A DNA stretch of 30,556 bases. Origin: DATAVB01 sp040414495 (GTDB lineage: Bacteria; Actinomycetota; Actinomycetes; Mycobacteriales; QHCD01). A program made the translations under genes and the position numbers. Below, piece by piece: positions 1 through 7,777 of the stretch. The stretch spans positions 1 to 30,556 of the forward strand of contig JBEDUI010000212.1 in assembly GCA_040414495.1 (NCBI GenBank), written 5' to 3'. Position 1 is the first letter of the stretch. The number at the start of each line of letters is the position of its first letter. The notes under the pieces were generated by a model, which was not told the origin of the DNA, searched no databases, and worked only from the letters and a program-made list of their open reading frames with translations.

Positions 1-863
1 AGGGCGATCATCGCGATCGCCAGCGGTACCACCGAGACCAGCGCACCGCCCACCGTGGTCTGCAGCAGTTCTGGCGTCCGCTGTGACGCCGAATTCCAGG
101 CCGTGAGGCCGAGCGTGATCGGGTACAGGTGGTCGTTGGAGAGCATCACCAGCGGCAGGAAGTAATTGTTCCAGATACCGACGAACTGGAACAGAAATAT
201 GGTGACCAATGCCGGCGTCATGATCCGCAGACTCATCGTGGCGAAGATGCGCAACTCCCCCGCCCCATCGACCCGGGCCGCCTCGAGCAACGCGTCCGGA
301 ACCGCTGCCTCGCTGTAGATCCGGGCCAGGTACACCCCGAATGGGCTGACGACGCTGGGGATCAGCACGGCAAAGTACGTATTGACCAGGTGCAGTTGGC
401 TGAACAGCAAATAGGTCGGCAGCGCCAGCGCCGTTCCCGGCACCAACACCCCGGCCAGCACGACGTTGAACAGCTGTTCGCGCCCGCGGAAGTGGTATTT
501 GGACAGCGCGTATCCGCATGCCGCCGCGATGAGCGTAGCCAGCACCGCCCCGACGCCTGCGTAAATCACGCTGTTGATCAGCCACCGCACGTAAATGTGG
601 CTGTCGTAGGTGAAGACCTTTTCCAAATTCGCGATCAGATGCGGGTCCTTGAACCACAGCCCGAAGCTGCCGTAGATGTCGGCCGTGGTCTTGGTCGAGC
701 TGACAATGAGCCAGTAGACCGGGATCAGGAAATAGATCGCGGCGATAACGAGCACGGCGATGACAATGATCCGGCTCGTCGTCGACGGGCCGGCGGCGCG
801 GGCCGTGTGCGGTTCCCGTTCCGCTGCTGCCTTGACCTGGTCCGGCGCGGTGGTCGTGCTCAT
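1..863 (-). CDS. CUT1 sugar ABC transporter permease, MalG-like (3' end outside window)
   Basis: Inner-membrane permease of a carbohydrate ABC importer. The frame opens with ATG at 863 and is still open at base 1, so the C-terminus is missing. Translation by eye gives a short hydrophilic N-terminus, a first membrane segment (IIVIAVLVIAAIYFLIPVYW) and, later, the EAA loop EAARVDGAGELRIF, which docks on the ATPase in this family. The start overlaps the stop of the upstream permease (ATGA, 860-863), so the two are translationally coupled. It is the third gene of a binding protein - MalF - MalG operon. No ATPase gene is seen nearby; actinomycete CUT1 systems often share one (MsiK type). Substrate unknown; the neighbouring ROK regulator argues for a sugar. 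Confidence 0.93.
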   Translation of the reverse strand, partial: MSTTTAPDQVKAAAEREPHTARAAGPSTTSRIIVIAVLVIAAIYFLIPVYWLIVSSTKTTADIYGSFGLWFKDPHLIANLEKVFTYDSHIYVRWLINSVIYAGVGAVLATLIAAACGYALSKYHFRGREQLFNVVLAGVLVPGTALALPTYLLFSQLHLVNTYFAVLIPSVVSPFGVYLARIYSEAAVPDALLEAARVDGAGELRIFATMSLRIMTPALVTIFLFQFVGIWNNYFLPLVMLSNDHLYPITLGLTAWNSASQRTPELLQTTVGGALVSVVPLAIAMIA

Positions 864-1753
864 CGGTTGCTCCTCCGGGTCACCAGTTTCAAGAAGCCGA
901 ACGAGAGCACTGCGGCCACCAACGCAAGAATCACCGCTTCGGCCGAGGCGAGGTTGGTGTTGTTGTTGGTGAAGGATTGGTTGTACGCACTCAGGTTGGG
1001 TGTGTAATTGGTCGTGATATAGCCGGTGTATGTCATCAATACCTGCGGCTCGGTGAACAGCTGCAATGTCCCGATGATCGAGAAGACCAACGTCAGCGTC
1101 AGCGCCGGTTTGATCAGCGGCAGCCGTACGTGCCAGTCGATCCGCCAGATTCCGGCACCATCCACCCGGGCCGCTTCGATGAGGTCGTGCGGAATTGATT
1201 TCAGCTGGGCGACAATGATGAGCATGTTGTAACCGGCGAACTCCCACACGGCGATATTCGCGATCGACCACAGAATCGTGTGGTAGCCAAGGAAATTGAC
1301 GTTGATGCCCATGTCGTGGATGAGCGACACGATCGGGCTCACGCCCGGAACGTACAGGAATCCCCACAGCAGCGAGGCGATCACGCCGGGCACGCCGTAC
1401 GGCAGGAAATACACCGCCCGGAAGAATCCGGCCCAGCGGGCCGACAGCATTTCCAGGAGCAGCGCGAGCGCGGTCGCCAGCACGATCATCACCGGCACCT
1501 GCACGACGCCGAACAGCAGCACCCGGCCGAAACTCTGGAGGAAGTCGCTCTGCCGCAGGGCCAGCGAATAATTGCTGAGGCCGGCGAACTCCAGACTGCT
1601 GCCACCCAGGCCCAGCGGGCCGGAGCGGTTGACCTTCAGCAGGCTCTCGTAAATGGCGTAACAGATCGGGGCCACGAACGCGAGCAGGAAGAAGGCGAAG
1701 AAAGGTGCCGTCAATGCCAACACCGCGCGGCGCTGGCGCGCTGGTAAAGCCAT
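860..1753 (-). CDS. CUT1 sugar ABC transporter permease, MalF/UgpA-like
   Basis: 297-residue inner-membrane permease, normal length for the MalF/UgpA group. It has about six hydrophobic segments; the first starts near residue 12 (LTAPFFAFFLLAFVAPICYA). The EAA loop EAARVDGAGIWRIDWHVRLP, near residues 200-220, is the ATPase-docking motif. The ATG at 1753 is preceded by GGGAG seven bases upstream, which supports this start. It lies 22 bp after the stop of the binding-protein gene and overlaps the MalG-like gene by 4 bp. The three genes form one transcription unit on the minus strand. Family assignment is firm, substrate unknown. Confidence 0.95.
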   Translation of the reverse strand: MALPARQRRAVLALTAPFFAFFLLAFVAPICYAIYESLLKVNRSGPLGLGGSSLEFAGLSNYSLALRQSDFLQSFGRVLLFGVVQVPVMIVLATALALLLEMLSARWAGFFRAVYFLPYGVPGVIASLLWGFLYVPGVSPIVSLIHDMGINVNFLGYHTILWSIANIAVWEFAGYNMLIIVAQLKSIPHDLIEAARVDGAGIWRIDWHVRLPLIKPALTLTLVFSIIGTLQLFTEPQVLMTYTGYITTNYTPNLSAYNQSFTNNNTNLASAEAVILALVAAVLSFGFLKLVTRRSNR

Positions 1754-1775
1754 GATTGATCTCCCGTCCGGTCCG

Positions 1776-3128
1776 CTACGAGCTGGCGCCGCGGACCTTG
1801 AGGTTCTTTGCCTTCATGTCGTCGATGACCCGACTCTGCACATCGGACAGAGTGTCGGCGATCGAACTCTTGGTCGCGATCGCCGCCGCGAACGCGTCGT
1901 TCATATGGCTGACCGCCGAGTCGTTGGTCGGCAGAAACCGCCACGACTTGTCGATGTTGGCGTCCGCCTCGACGAAGATGGCGTTGTAGCGCTGATTGCT
2001 GAAGAACTTGTCCGGCTTGGACAACACGGTCCGGGAATAGGCATTGTCCGCACCCGGCCAGCCGCTGCCCTGCGGGATCGACAGGTTGATGGCGCGGATA
2101 TCGGTGCTCAGCCAGATCCCGAACTCCATAGCCTGCTGGGGATACCGGCTTCCCTGCAGCACGGCCAACGACGAACCACCCCAGTTGGCGGCCGTTTTGG
2201 CGCCACGGGTCCACTGTGGCATGCGGGTGGCCAGCCACTTGCCGGACGTGTTCGGCGCGTTGTCCCGCAGCAACGCGTCGTACCAGTCGGCGGTCACAAA
2301 CGAGCCCAGCGTGCCCTGCTGGATCTGCTTGTACCACGCACTTTGGCCGTCGTTCTCGATGGTGACCAGGTCATCGGCGATGAGCCGGTCCCAGAACTGG
2401 GCGACTTTACGGGTCTGCGGATTGGCGATGTCGATGATCCACTCGTCGCCGTCGGTGCGCACCCAGTGCCCGCCGGCCTGCCAGGCCAGCCCTTCGAACC
2501 AGGCCGAGTTGCTGGAGGGAAAGGAGTGGAGGTACGCGTGCGAATCCTTCCGCCGCACGGTCCGGGCCGCCTGCTCGAACTCGTCCCAGGTCTGCGGTGG
2601 CTGGATCCCCCACTTTTTAAAGAGATCTTTGCGGTAGAACATCCCCATCGGGCCGGACGCCCACGGCACGGTATAAACACCGTTGCCGAAAAGGCCCTGT
2701 CGCCACTGCCATTCCACGTAGCGCGAGTGATACTTGTCGATCCCGTACGGCCGCAGGTTGGTCAGTCCCTGCACGAGCATGAACGCAGCCAACTCCTGGT
2801 ATTCCACATGTGCGATATCCGGCGGCTTGCCCGAGCGCAGCGCTGCGTACATCTTCTGATACCCGCCGCTGCTGCCACCGGGAATGATCTGCATGGTGAC
2901 GTGGATATCGGGATGCTCGCGGTTCCACAGCGCGACCGCGTCCTGCAACGGTTCCCAGGTCCAGAACGTCAACGAGATCCGCTCGCCCGGCTTTACCTGC
3001 GCCTGCCGCGATTGCCGGGCCGCTCCGGCCGTCGTCGCACACCCCGCGAGGCCCGTCGCACCCACCGCTGTCAGGGCAGAGCGGCGCAGCAGCTCACGAC
3101 GGGATAGCGCTTTCATCGCTTTCGTCAT
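1776..3128 (-). CDS. CUT1 extracellular solute-binding lipoprotein with Tat-type signal
   Basis: 450-residue sugar-binding protein of the SBP_bac_1 (MalE-like) family. The open frame runs upstream to 3374, but the signal peptide begins at the ATG at 3128: SRRELLRR is a twin-arginine motif at residues 9-16, followed by a hydrophobic stretch and the lipobox LAGC with Cys30. This predicts Tat export and lipid anchoring on the outer face of the membrane. ATG at 3116 is an alternative start and keeps the motif. The mature part has family features such as YTVPWASGPMGMFYRKDLFKKWG and GSSLAVL. It leads the operon with the two permeases downstream. The 453-bp gap upstream should hold its promoter. Confidence 0.93.
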   Translation of the reverse strand: MTKAMKALSRRELLRRSALTAVGATGLAGCATTAGAARQSRQAQVKPGERISLTFWTWEPLQDAVALWNREHPDIHVTMQIIPGGSSGGYQKMYAALRSGKPPDIAHVEYQELAAFMLVQGLTNLRPYGIDKYHSRYVEWQWRQGLFGNGVYTVPWASGPMGMFYRKDLFKKWGIQPPQTWDEFEQAARTVRRKDSHAYLHSFPSSNSAWFEGLAWQAGGHWVRTDGDEWIIDIANPQTRKVAQFWDRLIADDLVTIENDGQSAWYKQIQQGTLGSFVTADWYDALLRDNAPNTSGKWLATRMPQWTRGAKTAANWGGSSLAVLQGSRYPQQAMEFGIWLSTDIRAINLSIPQGSGWPGADNAYSRTVLSKPDKFFSNQRYNAIFVEADANIDKSWRFLPTNDSAVSHMNDAFAAAIATKSSIADTLSDVQSRVIDDMKAKNLKVRGASS

Positions 3129-3293
3129 CCGATCACAGCCTCTGACATGGCCCGCACGGTAGTCGGCGGAACAAAGTATGGCCAGCCGGACACAGCGTTC
3201 CGGCAAGGGTTTGCTTGGAGTCCGATACCGGCCAACCGGGTTGACTTTCCGTACCGGACAGCGGTAGCCGATGCGACCGGCGTTCGCATTCTG

Positions 3294-3318
3294 GCTTCGT
3301 TCTATGCCGAAACGAAGC
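3294..3318. promoter_or_regulatory. 8-bp inverted repeat, possible operator
   Basis: Perfect dyad GCTTCGTT - 9 bases - AACGAAGC, about 165 bases upstream of the start of the binding-protein gene. Arm and spacer sizes fit a dimeric regulator site. It does not resemble the dyad between the two ROK genes, so a different regulator, perhaps a LacI-type protein encoded elsewhere, would be needed. No protein can be assigned from sequence alone. Confidence 0.3.
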
Positions 3319-3554
3319 GGCCAACAGCAATCGGCCCGCATCCCCGCGGCCTGCAGCCGGAAACCAAAATCCATGCACGACCATGATGGATTACGTCAAC
3401 GATTGTTATACGAAAGCCATCGTGATCATGAACCTGCCCACGAATACGTTGCCGAGGCGGGCGCATACCGAATTGCACGGCAGCAGGGCAGGTTTTACGG
3501 GTCAATCTTACGGAGCGAGCCAGCGGCACAATTGCTGCCGAGTCGGCGGGCACC

Positions 3555-3574
3555 GCGCGGTCTTTCTACCGCGC
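3555..3574 (-). terminator. Possible terminator hairpin after the ROK regulator
   Basis: Seven-base stem GCGCGGT / ACCGCGC with a six-base loop, starting seven bases past the stop codon of the minus-strand ROK regulator. There is no T tract on the minus side, so intrinsic termination would have to be of the GC-hairpin type common in actinomycetes. It may equally be only a 3'-end stabilising structure. Confidence 0.4.
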
Positions 3575-3580
3575 AGAGTT

Positions 3581-4780
3581 CTAGTTTGTTGAGCTGACCC
3601 GCGCGCTGGTCACCAACTGCCACGCCGTATCCAGGCCGCCGGCAACGCAACCGGCCACCACCGAGTCGGCGCCCAGCACACTCGCCTTTACCTCGGGCAA
3701 CACCGGAGCCAAGGTCTTCAAGTGGCCCACCACGGCGTCGATAAAGCCAGGTGCCTGACCAATTCCGCCACCCAGGACAATCAATTCTGGATCGGCGACA
3801 GTAATAACGGTGCACACCGCCTTGGCGACCAGCAGCGCCTCTTCGGCAACTACGGCAACGGCCACCGGATTTCCCTGCGCCGCCGCGGCAAATACCTTCT
3901 CGGCCGACGAAGCGCCGCGCATTCCGGCCCTCCGGGCCGCACGCACAACCGCGGCCGCCGACGCGGAGGCGTCGAAACTTCCCCGTTTTCGGGCGTCCCG
4001 AACATCGGCGCCGTGCCCCTCGGTAAATGGCAGGTACCCGATCTCCCCTGCGACACCGTGCGAGCCACGATGCAACTTACCGTTCATCACCAGACCCATG
4101 CCGATACCGGTGCCGACCGAAACGAACGCGAAGTTTTCCACGCCGCGGCCGTGGCCGTGTTCGCGTTCAGCCACCGCGGCGGCATCGACGTCGTTCTCAA
4201 TCATCAGGTCGGCACCGAACTCGGTCCGTAAGGCCGCCAGCACTGTGGGCGAATCCCATCCGGACAGTTGCCCGGTCAACGACAAGGCATCTCGTTTCGG
4301 GTCATAAACACCAGGGCTTCCAATAACGGTCTGGCTGATCTGCGCGGGGCTGACACCGGCATCCTCGAGCAGCGTCGCCGCCAACGCGGCCATCTCCCGT
4401 ACCCGGTCTATCGGGTCGACCGCTCTGGTTCGAATGTTCATCCGGCTGCGGAGCGCACCGGCCAGATCCGCGACCGCGCCGCGCAGATATTGCCGCCCGA
4501 CGTCCAGGCCAAGCACGAAGCCGACTTCCGGTCGGACCGAGTAGAGGATCGCGGCCGGACCCGGTACGCCGGTACGTTGACCGGTCGCGTGAACGAGCCC
4601 CGCACGCTCGATATTGGACAATGCCAGCGAAACCGTGGGCTTCGATAATCCGGAAATTCGGGCCAGTTCCGCGCGGGAAAGGGGCCCCGACCGCCGGATG
4701 TGGTCCAAAAGGACCTGCTCGTTCATCGCCCGGATCAATTGCGGGCGAGCCGCGGAGACGCCTCCAACGACAACTGTCAC
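3581..4780 (-). CDS. ROK-family transcriptional repressor
   Basis: 399-residue regulator with an N-terminal winged helix-turn-helix (about residues 15-75; LSRAELARISGLSKPTVSLAL is the helix-turn-helix core) and a C-terminal ROK sugar-binding domain containing LGLDVGRQYLRG, FVSVGTGIGMGLV and GVAGEIGYLPF. An open frame extends to a TTG at 4801, but AAGGAGG at 4786-4792 sits five bases before the GTG at 4780, which fixes the start there. The usual ROK zinc motif (CxCGxxGCxE) is replaced by GHGADVRDARKRGSFDAS with no cysteine. It is divergent from a ROK kinase across 119 bases holding a good dyad, so it probably represses itself and the kinase. By context it may also control the flanking sugar transporters; ligand unknown. 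Confidence 0.92.
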   Translation of the reverse strand: MTVVVGGVSAARPQLIRAMNEQVLLDHIRRSGPLSRAELARISGLSKPTVSLALSNIERAGLVHATGQRTGVPGPAAILYSVRPEVGFVLGLDVGRQYLRGAVADLAGALRSRMNIRTRAVDPIDRVREMAALAATLLEDAGVSPAQISQTVIGSPGVYDPKRDALSLTGQLSGWDSPTVLAALRTEFGADLMIENDVDAAAVAEREHGHGRGVENFAFVSVGTGIGMGLVMNGKLHRGSHGVAGEIGYLPFTEGHGADVRDARKRGSFDASASAAAVVRAARRAGMRGASSAEKVFAAAAQGNPVAVAVVAEEALLVAKAVCTVITVADPELIVLGGGIGQAPGFIDAVVGHLKTLAPVLPEVKASVLGADSVVAGCVAGGLDTAWQLVTSARVSSTN

Positions 4781-4785
4781 GTCGT

Positions 4786-4792
4786 CCTCCTT
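4786..4792 (-). promoter_or_regulatory. Shine-Dalgarno that fixes the ROK regulator start
   Basis: AAGGAGG read on the minus strand, five bases before the GTG at 4780. It overrules the longer reading from TTG at 4801, which has this Shine-Dalgarno inside its coding sequence. Confidence 0.75.
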
Positions 4793-4846
4793 ACGTCTCA
4801 ACTTCTTATCGCAGCCGTAACAAACGAGTCTTGTGCCGCTGCAGTG

Positions 4847-4865
4847 GTTAGGCTACTTTCCTAAC
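4847..4865. promoter_or_regulatory. ROK-type operator overlapping divergent -10 boxes
   Basis: Dyad GTTAGG - 7 bases - CCTAAC; over the full 19 bases the two 9-base halves match at 7 positions. It lies 34 bases before the kinase start and 66 bases before the repressor start. On the plus strand TAGGCT (4849-4854) fits a -10 box for the kinase; on the minus strand TAGCCT (4855-4850) fits one for the repressor. I see no strong -35 for either. A repressor bound here would block both promoters. Assigning it to the adjacent ROK protein is inference from position and from the palindromic sites typical of ROK repressors. Confidence 0.65.
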
Positions 4866-4899
4866 AATTCTCATGGAAGATCGAGCGGAGCGCTAGCCT

Positions 4900-5832
4900 A
4901 TGAGCCGTTCGCCTGTCGTCCTAGCTCTCGACTTTGGCGGCACGAAGATCGCGATGGCTGTCGGTGACCTCACCGGCGCGCGACTGGGTGCCGCGTCGGT
5001 CGACAGCTTGGCCCATGCTGGCGCTGAAGCCGCGATGACGCGCGGTCTGGCGGCGGCGCATGAGTTGTTGCGGTCGGTCGCGCCGGGTCGGGAATTGGCC
5101 GGCATCGGGGCCGCGACGCTCGGGATTCCCTTCGACGACCGGGTCGAGCTTGCCCCGACATTTCCCGGTTGGGGCGCGATCGCCTTTGGTGGACGAATAC
5201 GCGAGTCCTTTCCCGGCGTAACGCTGCGCATGAGCACCGACGTCAAGGCCGCGGCGGCCGCCGAATTGCGCTGGGGCGCGCTCGCCGGCTGCGATCCGGG
5301 CATTTACCTTAATCTCGGGACCGGATTGGCCTCGGCGATTGTCGCTGGCGGCGCGGTCGTGTCCGGCGCGAACGGAGCCTCCGGCGAGATCGGCTACAAC
5401 CTGCGCGCGGTCGCCGATGTCTGGGTTCCGTTGGCGCAGCGAACGATCCTCGAAGACGTGGTGAGCGGCCAGGCACTGGAAACCGCCAGCCGTAACGAAT
5501 TACGCCAACCGCTCACCGCGGCCGACATCTTCGCGCTAGCCGAGTCCAATTCCGCGGCCGCCGCGCTCGTAGACACCTTCGTCCGCGAATTGGCGATGCA
5601 CGTCGTCAATCTCGCGATAGCCGTCGATCCGGTGCGTATTGTCGGCGGCGGTGGGGTTATCGGCTCGTGGTCACAGATCGCACCCGGTCTGCGCCGCGCG
5701 CTCGACGAGGCGGTACCTTTCCCGCCAGAGTTGGTTGTTGCGCGATTCCCTTATGACGCGCCACTTATCGGTGCGCTTGCGCTTGGAGTCGAGGCGGCCC
5801 GCGCCGCGCTCGGTGAGGAGGCGTTGGCATGA
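4900..5832 (+). CDS. ROK-family sugar kinase-like protein
   Basis: 310-residue cytoplasmic protein with the ROK kinase fold. LALDFGGTKIAMAVGDL at residues 8-24 is the phosphate-1 (ATP) motif, the catalytic-base position is Asp114 (STDVKAAAAAE), and LNLGTGLASAIVAGG around 137-151 is the phosphate-2 loop. Standard ROK kinases follow GEIGH with a zinc motif CxCGxxGCxE; here GEIGYN (162-167) is followed by a segment with no cysteine and the histidine is lost. The catalytic Asp is present, so phosphorylation of a hexose or amino sugar is still plausible but the substrate cannot be called glucose. It has its own ATG with GGAG about nine bases upstream and is followed after 94 bases by a binding-protein gene, so kinase and importer may be co-transcribed. 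Confidence 0.85.
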   Translation: MSRSPVVLALDFGGTKIAMAVGDLTGARLGAASVDSLAHAGAEAAMTRGLAAAHELLRSVAPGRELAGIGAATLGIPFDDRVELAPTFPGWGAIAFGGRIRESFPGVTLRMSTDVKAAAAAELRWGALAGCDPGIYLNLGTGLASAIVAGGAVVSGANGASGEIGYNLRAVADVWVPLAQRTILEDVVSGQALETASRNELRQPLTAADIFALAESNSAAAALVDTFVRELAMHVVNLAIAVDPVRIVGGGGVIGSWSQIAPGLRRALDEAVPFPPELVVARFPYDAPLIGALALGVEAARAALGEEALA

Positions 5833-5926
5833 CCGGCTCGTCCAGGGACGGGCCCACGACAGCGAATGGCTGGCCGCCCGCCGAACGGCGGAGACCTTGA
5901 AATACGAGCAGTGAGGGGCAATCACG

Positions 5927-7627
5927 ATGAGGGGCATCAAAGGCGCGGCCGCCGCGGTGATCGCGGTCGGCCTGCTCGTCGCTGCCTGTGGCGGCGGCGA
6001 TAAACCAATTGGCTCAGGCCAAAGCTCGGCCAAGAGCACGACGAGCAATGGCACCGGCGCCCACAAGCGCGGCGGCACGGTCACGATCGCCAACGTGGGC
6101 GGTCAGACCTGGCCGTGCCAGTTCAACCCGTTCAACCCCGCGGTGAACCAGGAGGCGCTCGGGTTCGTCTACGAGCCGCTGGTCTACGTCAACGTCCTCA
6201 AGAATGGCGCCACCACGCCGATGTTGGCGTCCAGCTTCAAGTGGTCGTCCAATAAGGAATCCATCGACTTCACGATCCGCTCCGGAATCAAGTGGAGCGA
6301 CGGTCAGCCATTCAGCGCCGATGACGTCGCCTACACCTTCAACCTGATGAAGTCGCACCCCTCACTCGACCTCTATTCACTGTGGTCAGGTGCGGGTCTG
6401 AAGTCGGTTACGGCCTCCGGCAGCACGGTCACGATGACCTTCAGCCAGCCGGCCGAGCCGTATTTCTTCAACTTCGCCAACCAGGTCGGCATCGTGCCCA
6501 AGCACATCTGGTCGACCGGCGACGCCGCGTCCAAGCCGGACACCTGGGCCAACCCGAAGCCGGTCGGAACGGGTCCGTACAAGGTCAATTCCTGCAACTC
6601 GAACAACATTGAGTACGTTGCCAACGACAGCTACTGGCAGCCGGGCAAGCCCTACGTGCAGAAGGTCGAATACCCGTCCTATCTGGACAACAACCCGGCC
6701 AACCTCGACCTGCAGAGCGGAAAAGCCCAATGGGGCGGCCAGTACATTCCGAACATCGACCAGTTCTACAAGTCGAAGTCGTCGGACAACCACTACTGGT
6801 TCCCGCCGACGGCGAATGTCGCGATCTTCCCGAACAACGACCCGTCGCACAAAATCACCAGCAACCTCAAGGTGCGCCAGGCGATCGCGTACGCACTGGA
6901 CCGCGGACAGGTAGCGAAGATCGGTGAGAGCGGGTACCAGCCGGCCGCCAACCAGACCGGCATCGTGACACCGACGTTCAACAAGTACTTCGACAGCCAG
7001 GCCCTGGCATCGGCCGGTTATGACAAGCCGAATACCAACAAGGCCAAGCAGTTGCTGAGCAGTTTGGGTTACACCCCGTCGCATCCGCTGAAGCTCTCGA
7101 TCATCTCGGTTACCGGCTACACCGACTGGGACGCATCGCTGGCCGTCATCAAGCAGCAGCTCAAGCCGGTGGGAATCAACCTGTCGGTCCAGGACCTGGA
7201 GCAACAGTCCTATGACGACAAGCTGTACAACGGCAATTACGACCTCGCCTACAACAGCGAATCCGGTGGTCCGACGCCGTACTACGAGCTGCGCGAGCTG
7301 CTGTACTCAAAGAACAGCGCGCCGATCGGCAAGCAGGCGAACAGCAACTACGAGCGGTACAACAACCCGGCTGTCGACAAGGCCCTCAACGATTACGCCA
7401 GTGCCGATTCAGCGACCCAGGTCCAGCTGATCAAGCAGATCGAGGGTGCGATGCTGAAGGACATTCCGATTATCCCGACCACGGAGTCGGTTGACTGGTA
7501 TCAGTACAACACCAAGGACCTGGCCGGTTGGCCGACCCAGGACAACGCGTACGCGCAGCCCGCGCCGTACAACATCCCCGACGTCGAGCAGGTTCTGTTG
7601 CAGCTCTACTCGAAGTCAGCCCAGTAA
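5927..7627 (+). CDS. Peptide/oligosaccharide ABC transporter binding lipoprotein (SBP_bac_5)
   Basis: 566-residue extracellular binding protein of the DppA/OppA (SBP family 5) type. The signal peptide ends in the lipobox LVAAC with Cys21, then a Gly/Ser/Thr-rich linker. The body carries family hallmarks: a Y-E-P-L segment after the first strand (FVYEPLVYVN), the WSDGQPFSADDVAYTFNLMK segment, and VRQAIAYALDRGQVAK. The ATG at 5927 has GAGGGG nine bases upstream. It leads a cluster of two permeases and two ATPases. Family 5 proteins bind peptides, but several actinomycete and thermophile members bind oligosaccharides; the ROK kinase just upstream favours a sugar ligand here. That ligand is inference. 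Confidence 0.94.
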   Translation: MRGIKGAAAAVIAVGLLVAACGGGDKPIGSGQSSAKSTTSNGTGAHKRGGTVTIANVGGQTWPCQFNPFNPAVNQEALGFVYEPLVYVNVLKNGATTPMLASSFKWSSNKESIDFTIRSGIKWSDGQPFSADDVAYTFNLMKSHPSLDLYSLWSGAGLKSVTASGSTVTMTFSQPAEPYFFNFANQVGIVPKHIWSTGDAASKPDTWANPKPVGTGPYKVNSCNSNNIEYVANDSYWQPGKPYVQKVEYPSYLDNNPANLDLQSGKAQWGGQYIPNIDQFYKSKSSDNHYWFPPTANVAIFPNNDPSHKITSNLKVRQAIAYALDRGQVAKIGESGYQPAANQTGIVTPTFNKYFDSQALASAGYDKPNTNKAKQLLSSLGYTPSHPLKLSIISVTGYTDWDASLAVIKQQLKPVGINLSVQDLEQQSYDDKLYNGNYDLAYNSESGGPTPYYELRELLYSKNSAPIGKQANSNYERYNNPAVDKALNDYASADSATQVQLIKQIEGAMLKDIPIIPTTESVDWYQYNTKDLAGWPTQDNAYAQPAPYNIPDVEQVLLQLYSKSAQ

Positions 7628-7646
7628 CAATCCAATAACAGGTCGG

Positions 7647-7681
7647 CCCGGTGCGGAGTGACCTAGCCCCTCCGCACCGGG
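7647..7681 (+). terminator. Strong intercistronic hairpin after the binding-protein gene
   Basis: Perfect 12-base stem CCCGGTGCGGAG / CTCCGCACCGGG with an 11-base loop, beginning 19 bases after the stop codon of the binding-protein gene. There is no T tract. Since the permease genes follow in the same direction without an obvious promoter, the likely role is partial termination or protection of the upstream mRNA 3' end, so that more binding protein than permease is made. That role is inference. Confidence 0.65.
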
Positions 7682-7744
7682 GCACGTCTCAGTAGCAAAT
7701 CGAAACCGGCAATACCGTCAGCAATATCATCGAAAGGCGATTCC

Positions 7745-7777
7745 ATGAGGGCGAGCGCGAGGAGGTGGTGGCCGTGA
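7745..7777 (+). CDS. Possible 10-codon leader peptide before the permease gene
   Basis: ATG at 7745 opens the reading MRASARRWWP and ends at TGA 7775-7777, which overlaps the GTG start of the permease (GTGA, 7774-7777). AAAGG lies eight bases before the ATG. The two AGG codons inside it are also the Shine-Dalgarno AGGAGG of the permease. Its translation could therefore control access of ribosomes to the permease start. It may be chance; conservation in relatives would decide. Confidence 0.25.
   Translation: MRASARRWWP

Larger units (their letters stand above)
3129..3580. other. Intergenic region between the ROK regulator and the binding-protein gene
   Basis: About 450 bases without a convincing gene. 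Short open frames on both strands here have no recognisable domain, no good Shine-Dalgarno sequence and mutually overlap. The stretch should carry the promoter of the minus-strand transporter operon and the end of the ROK transcript, since both genes run leftwards. I see one clean dyad (3294-3318) and one hairpin (3555-3574), listed separately. I could not place a convincing -35/-10 pair. Confidence 0.6.

Noticed and set aside
129..1007. 292-codon plus-strand frame at the left end
   Set aside because: It is antisense to two clear permease genes, arginine/aspartate-rich and without a domain; a shadow frame typical of high-GC DNA.
1752..3107. 451-codon plus-strand frame opposite the binding-protein gene
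   Set aside because: The opposite strand encodes a well-recognised binding lipoprotein with signal peptide; this frame has no domain and no ribosome site.
5829..5900. 23-codon frame starting by ATGA overlap with the ROK kinase stop
   Set aside because: No ribosome site of its own beyond coupling, no hydrophobic or domain pattern, and a neighbouring frame is equally open; chance overlap is likely.
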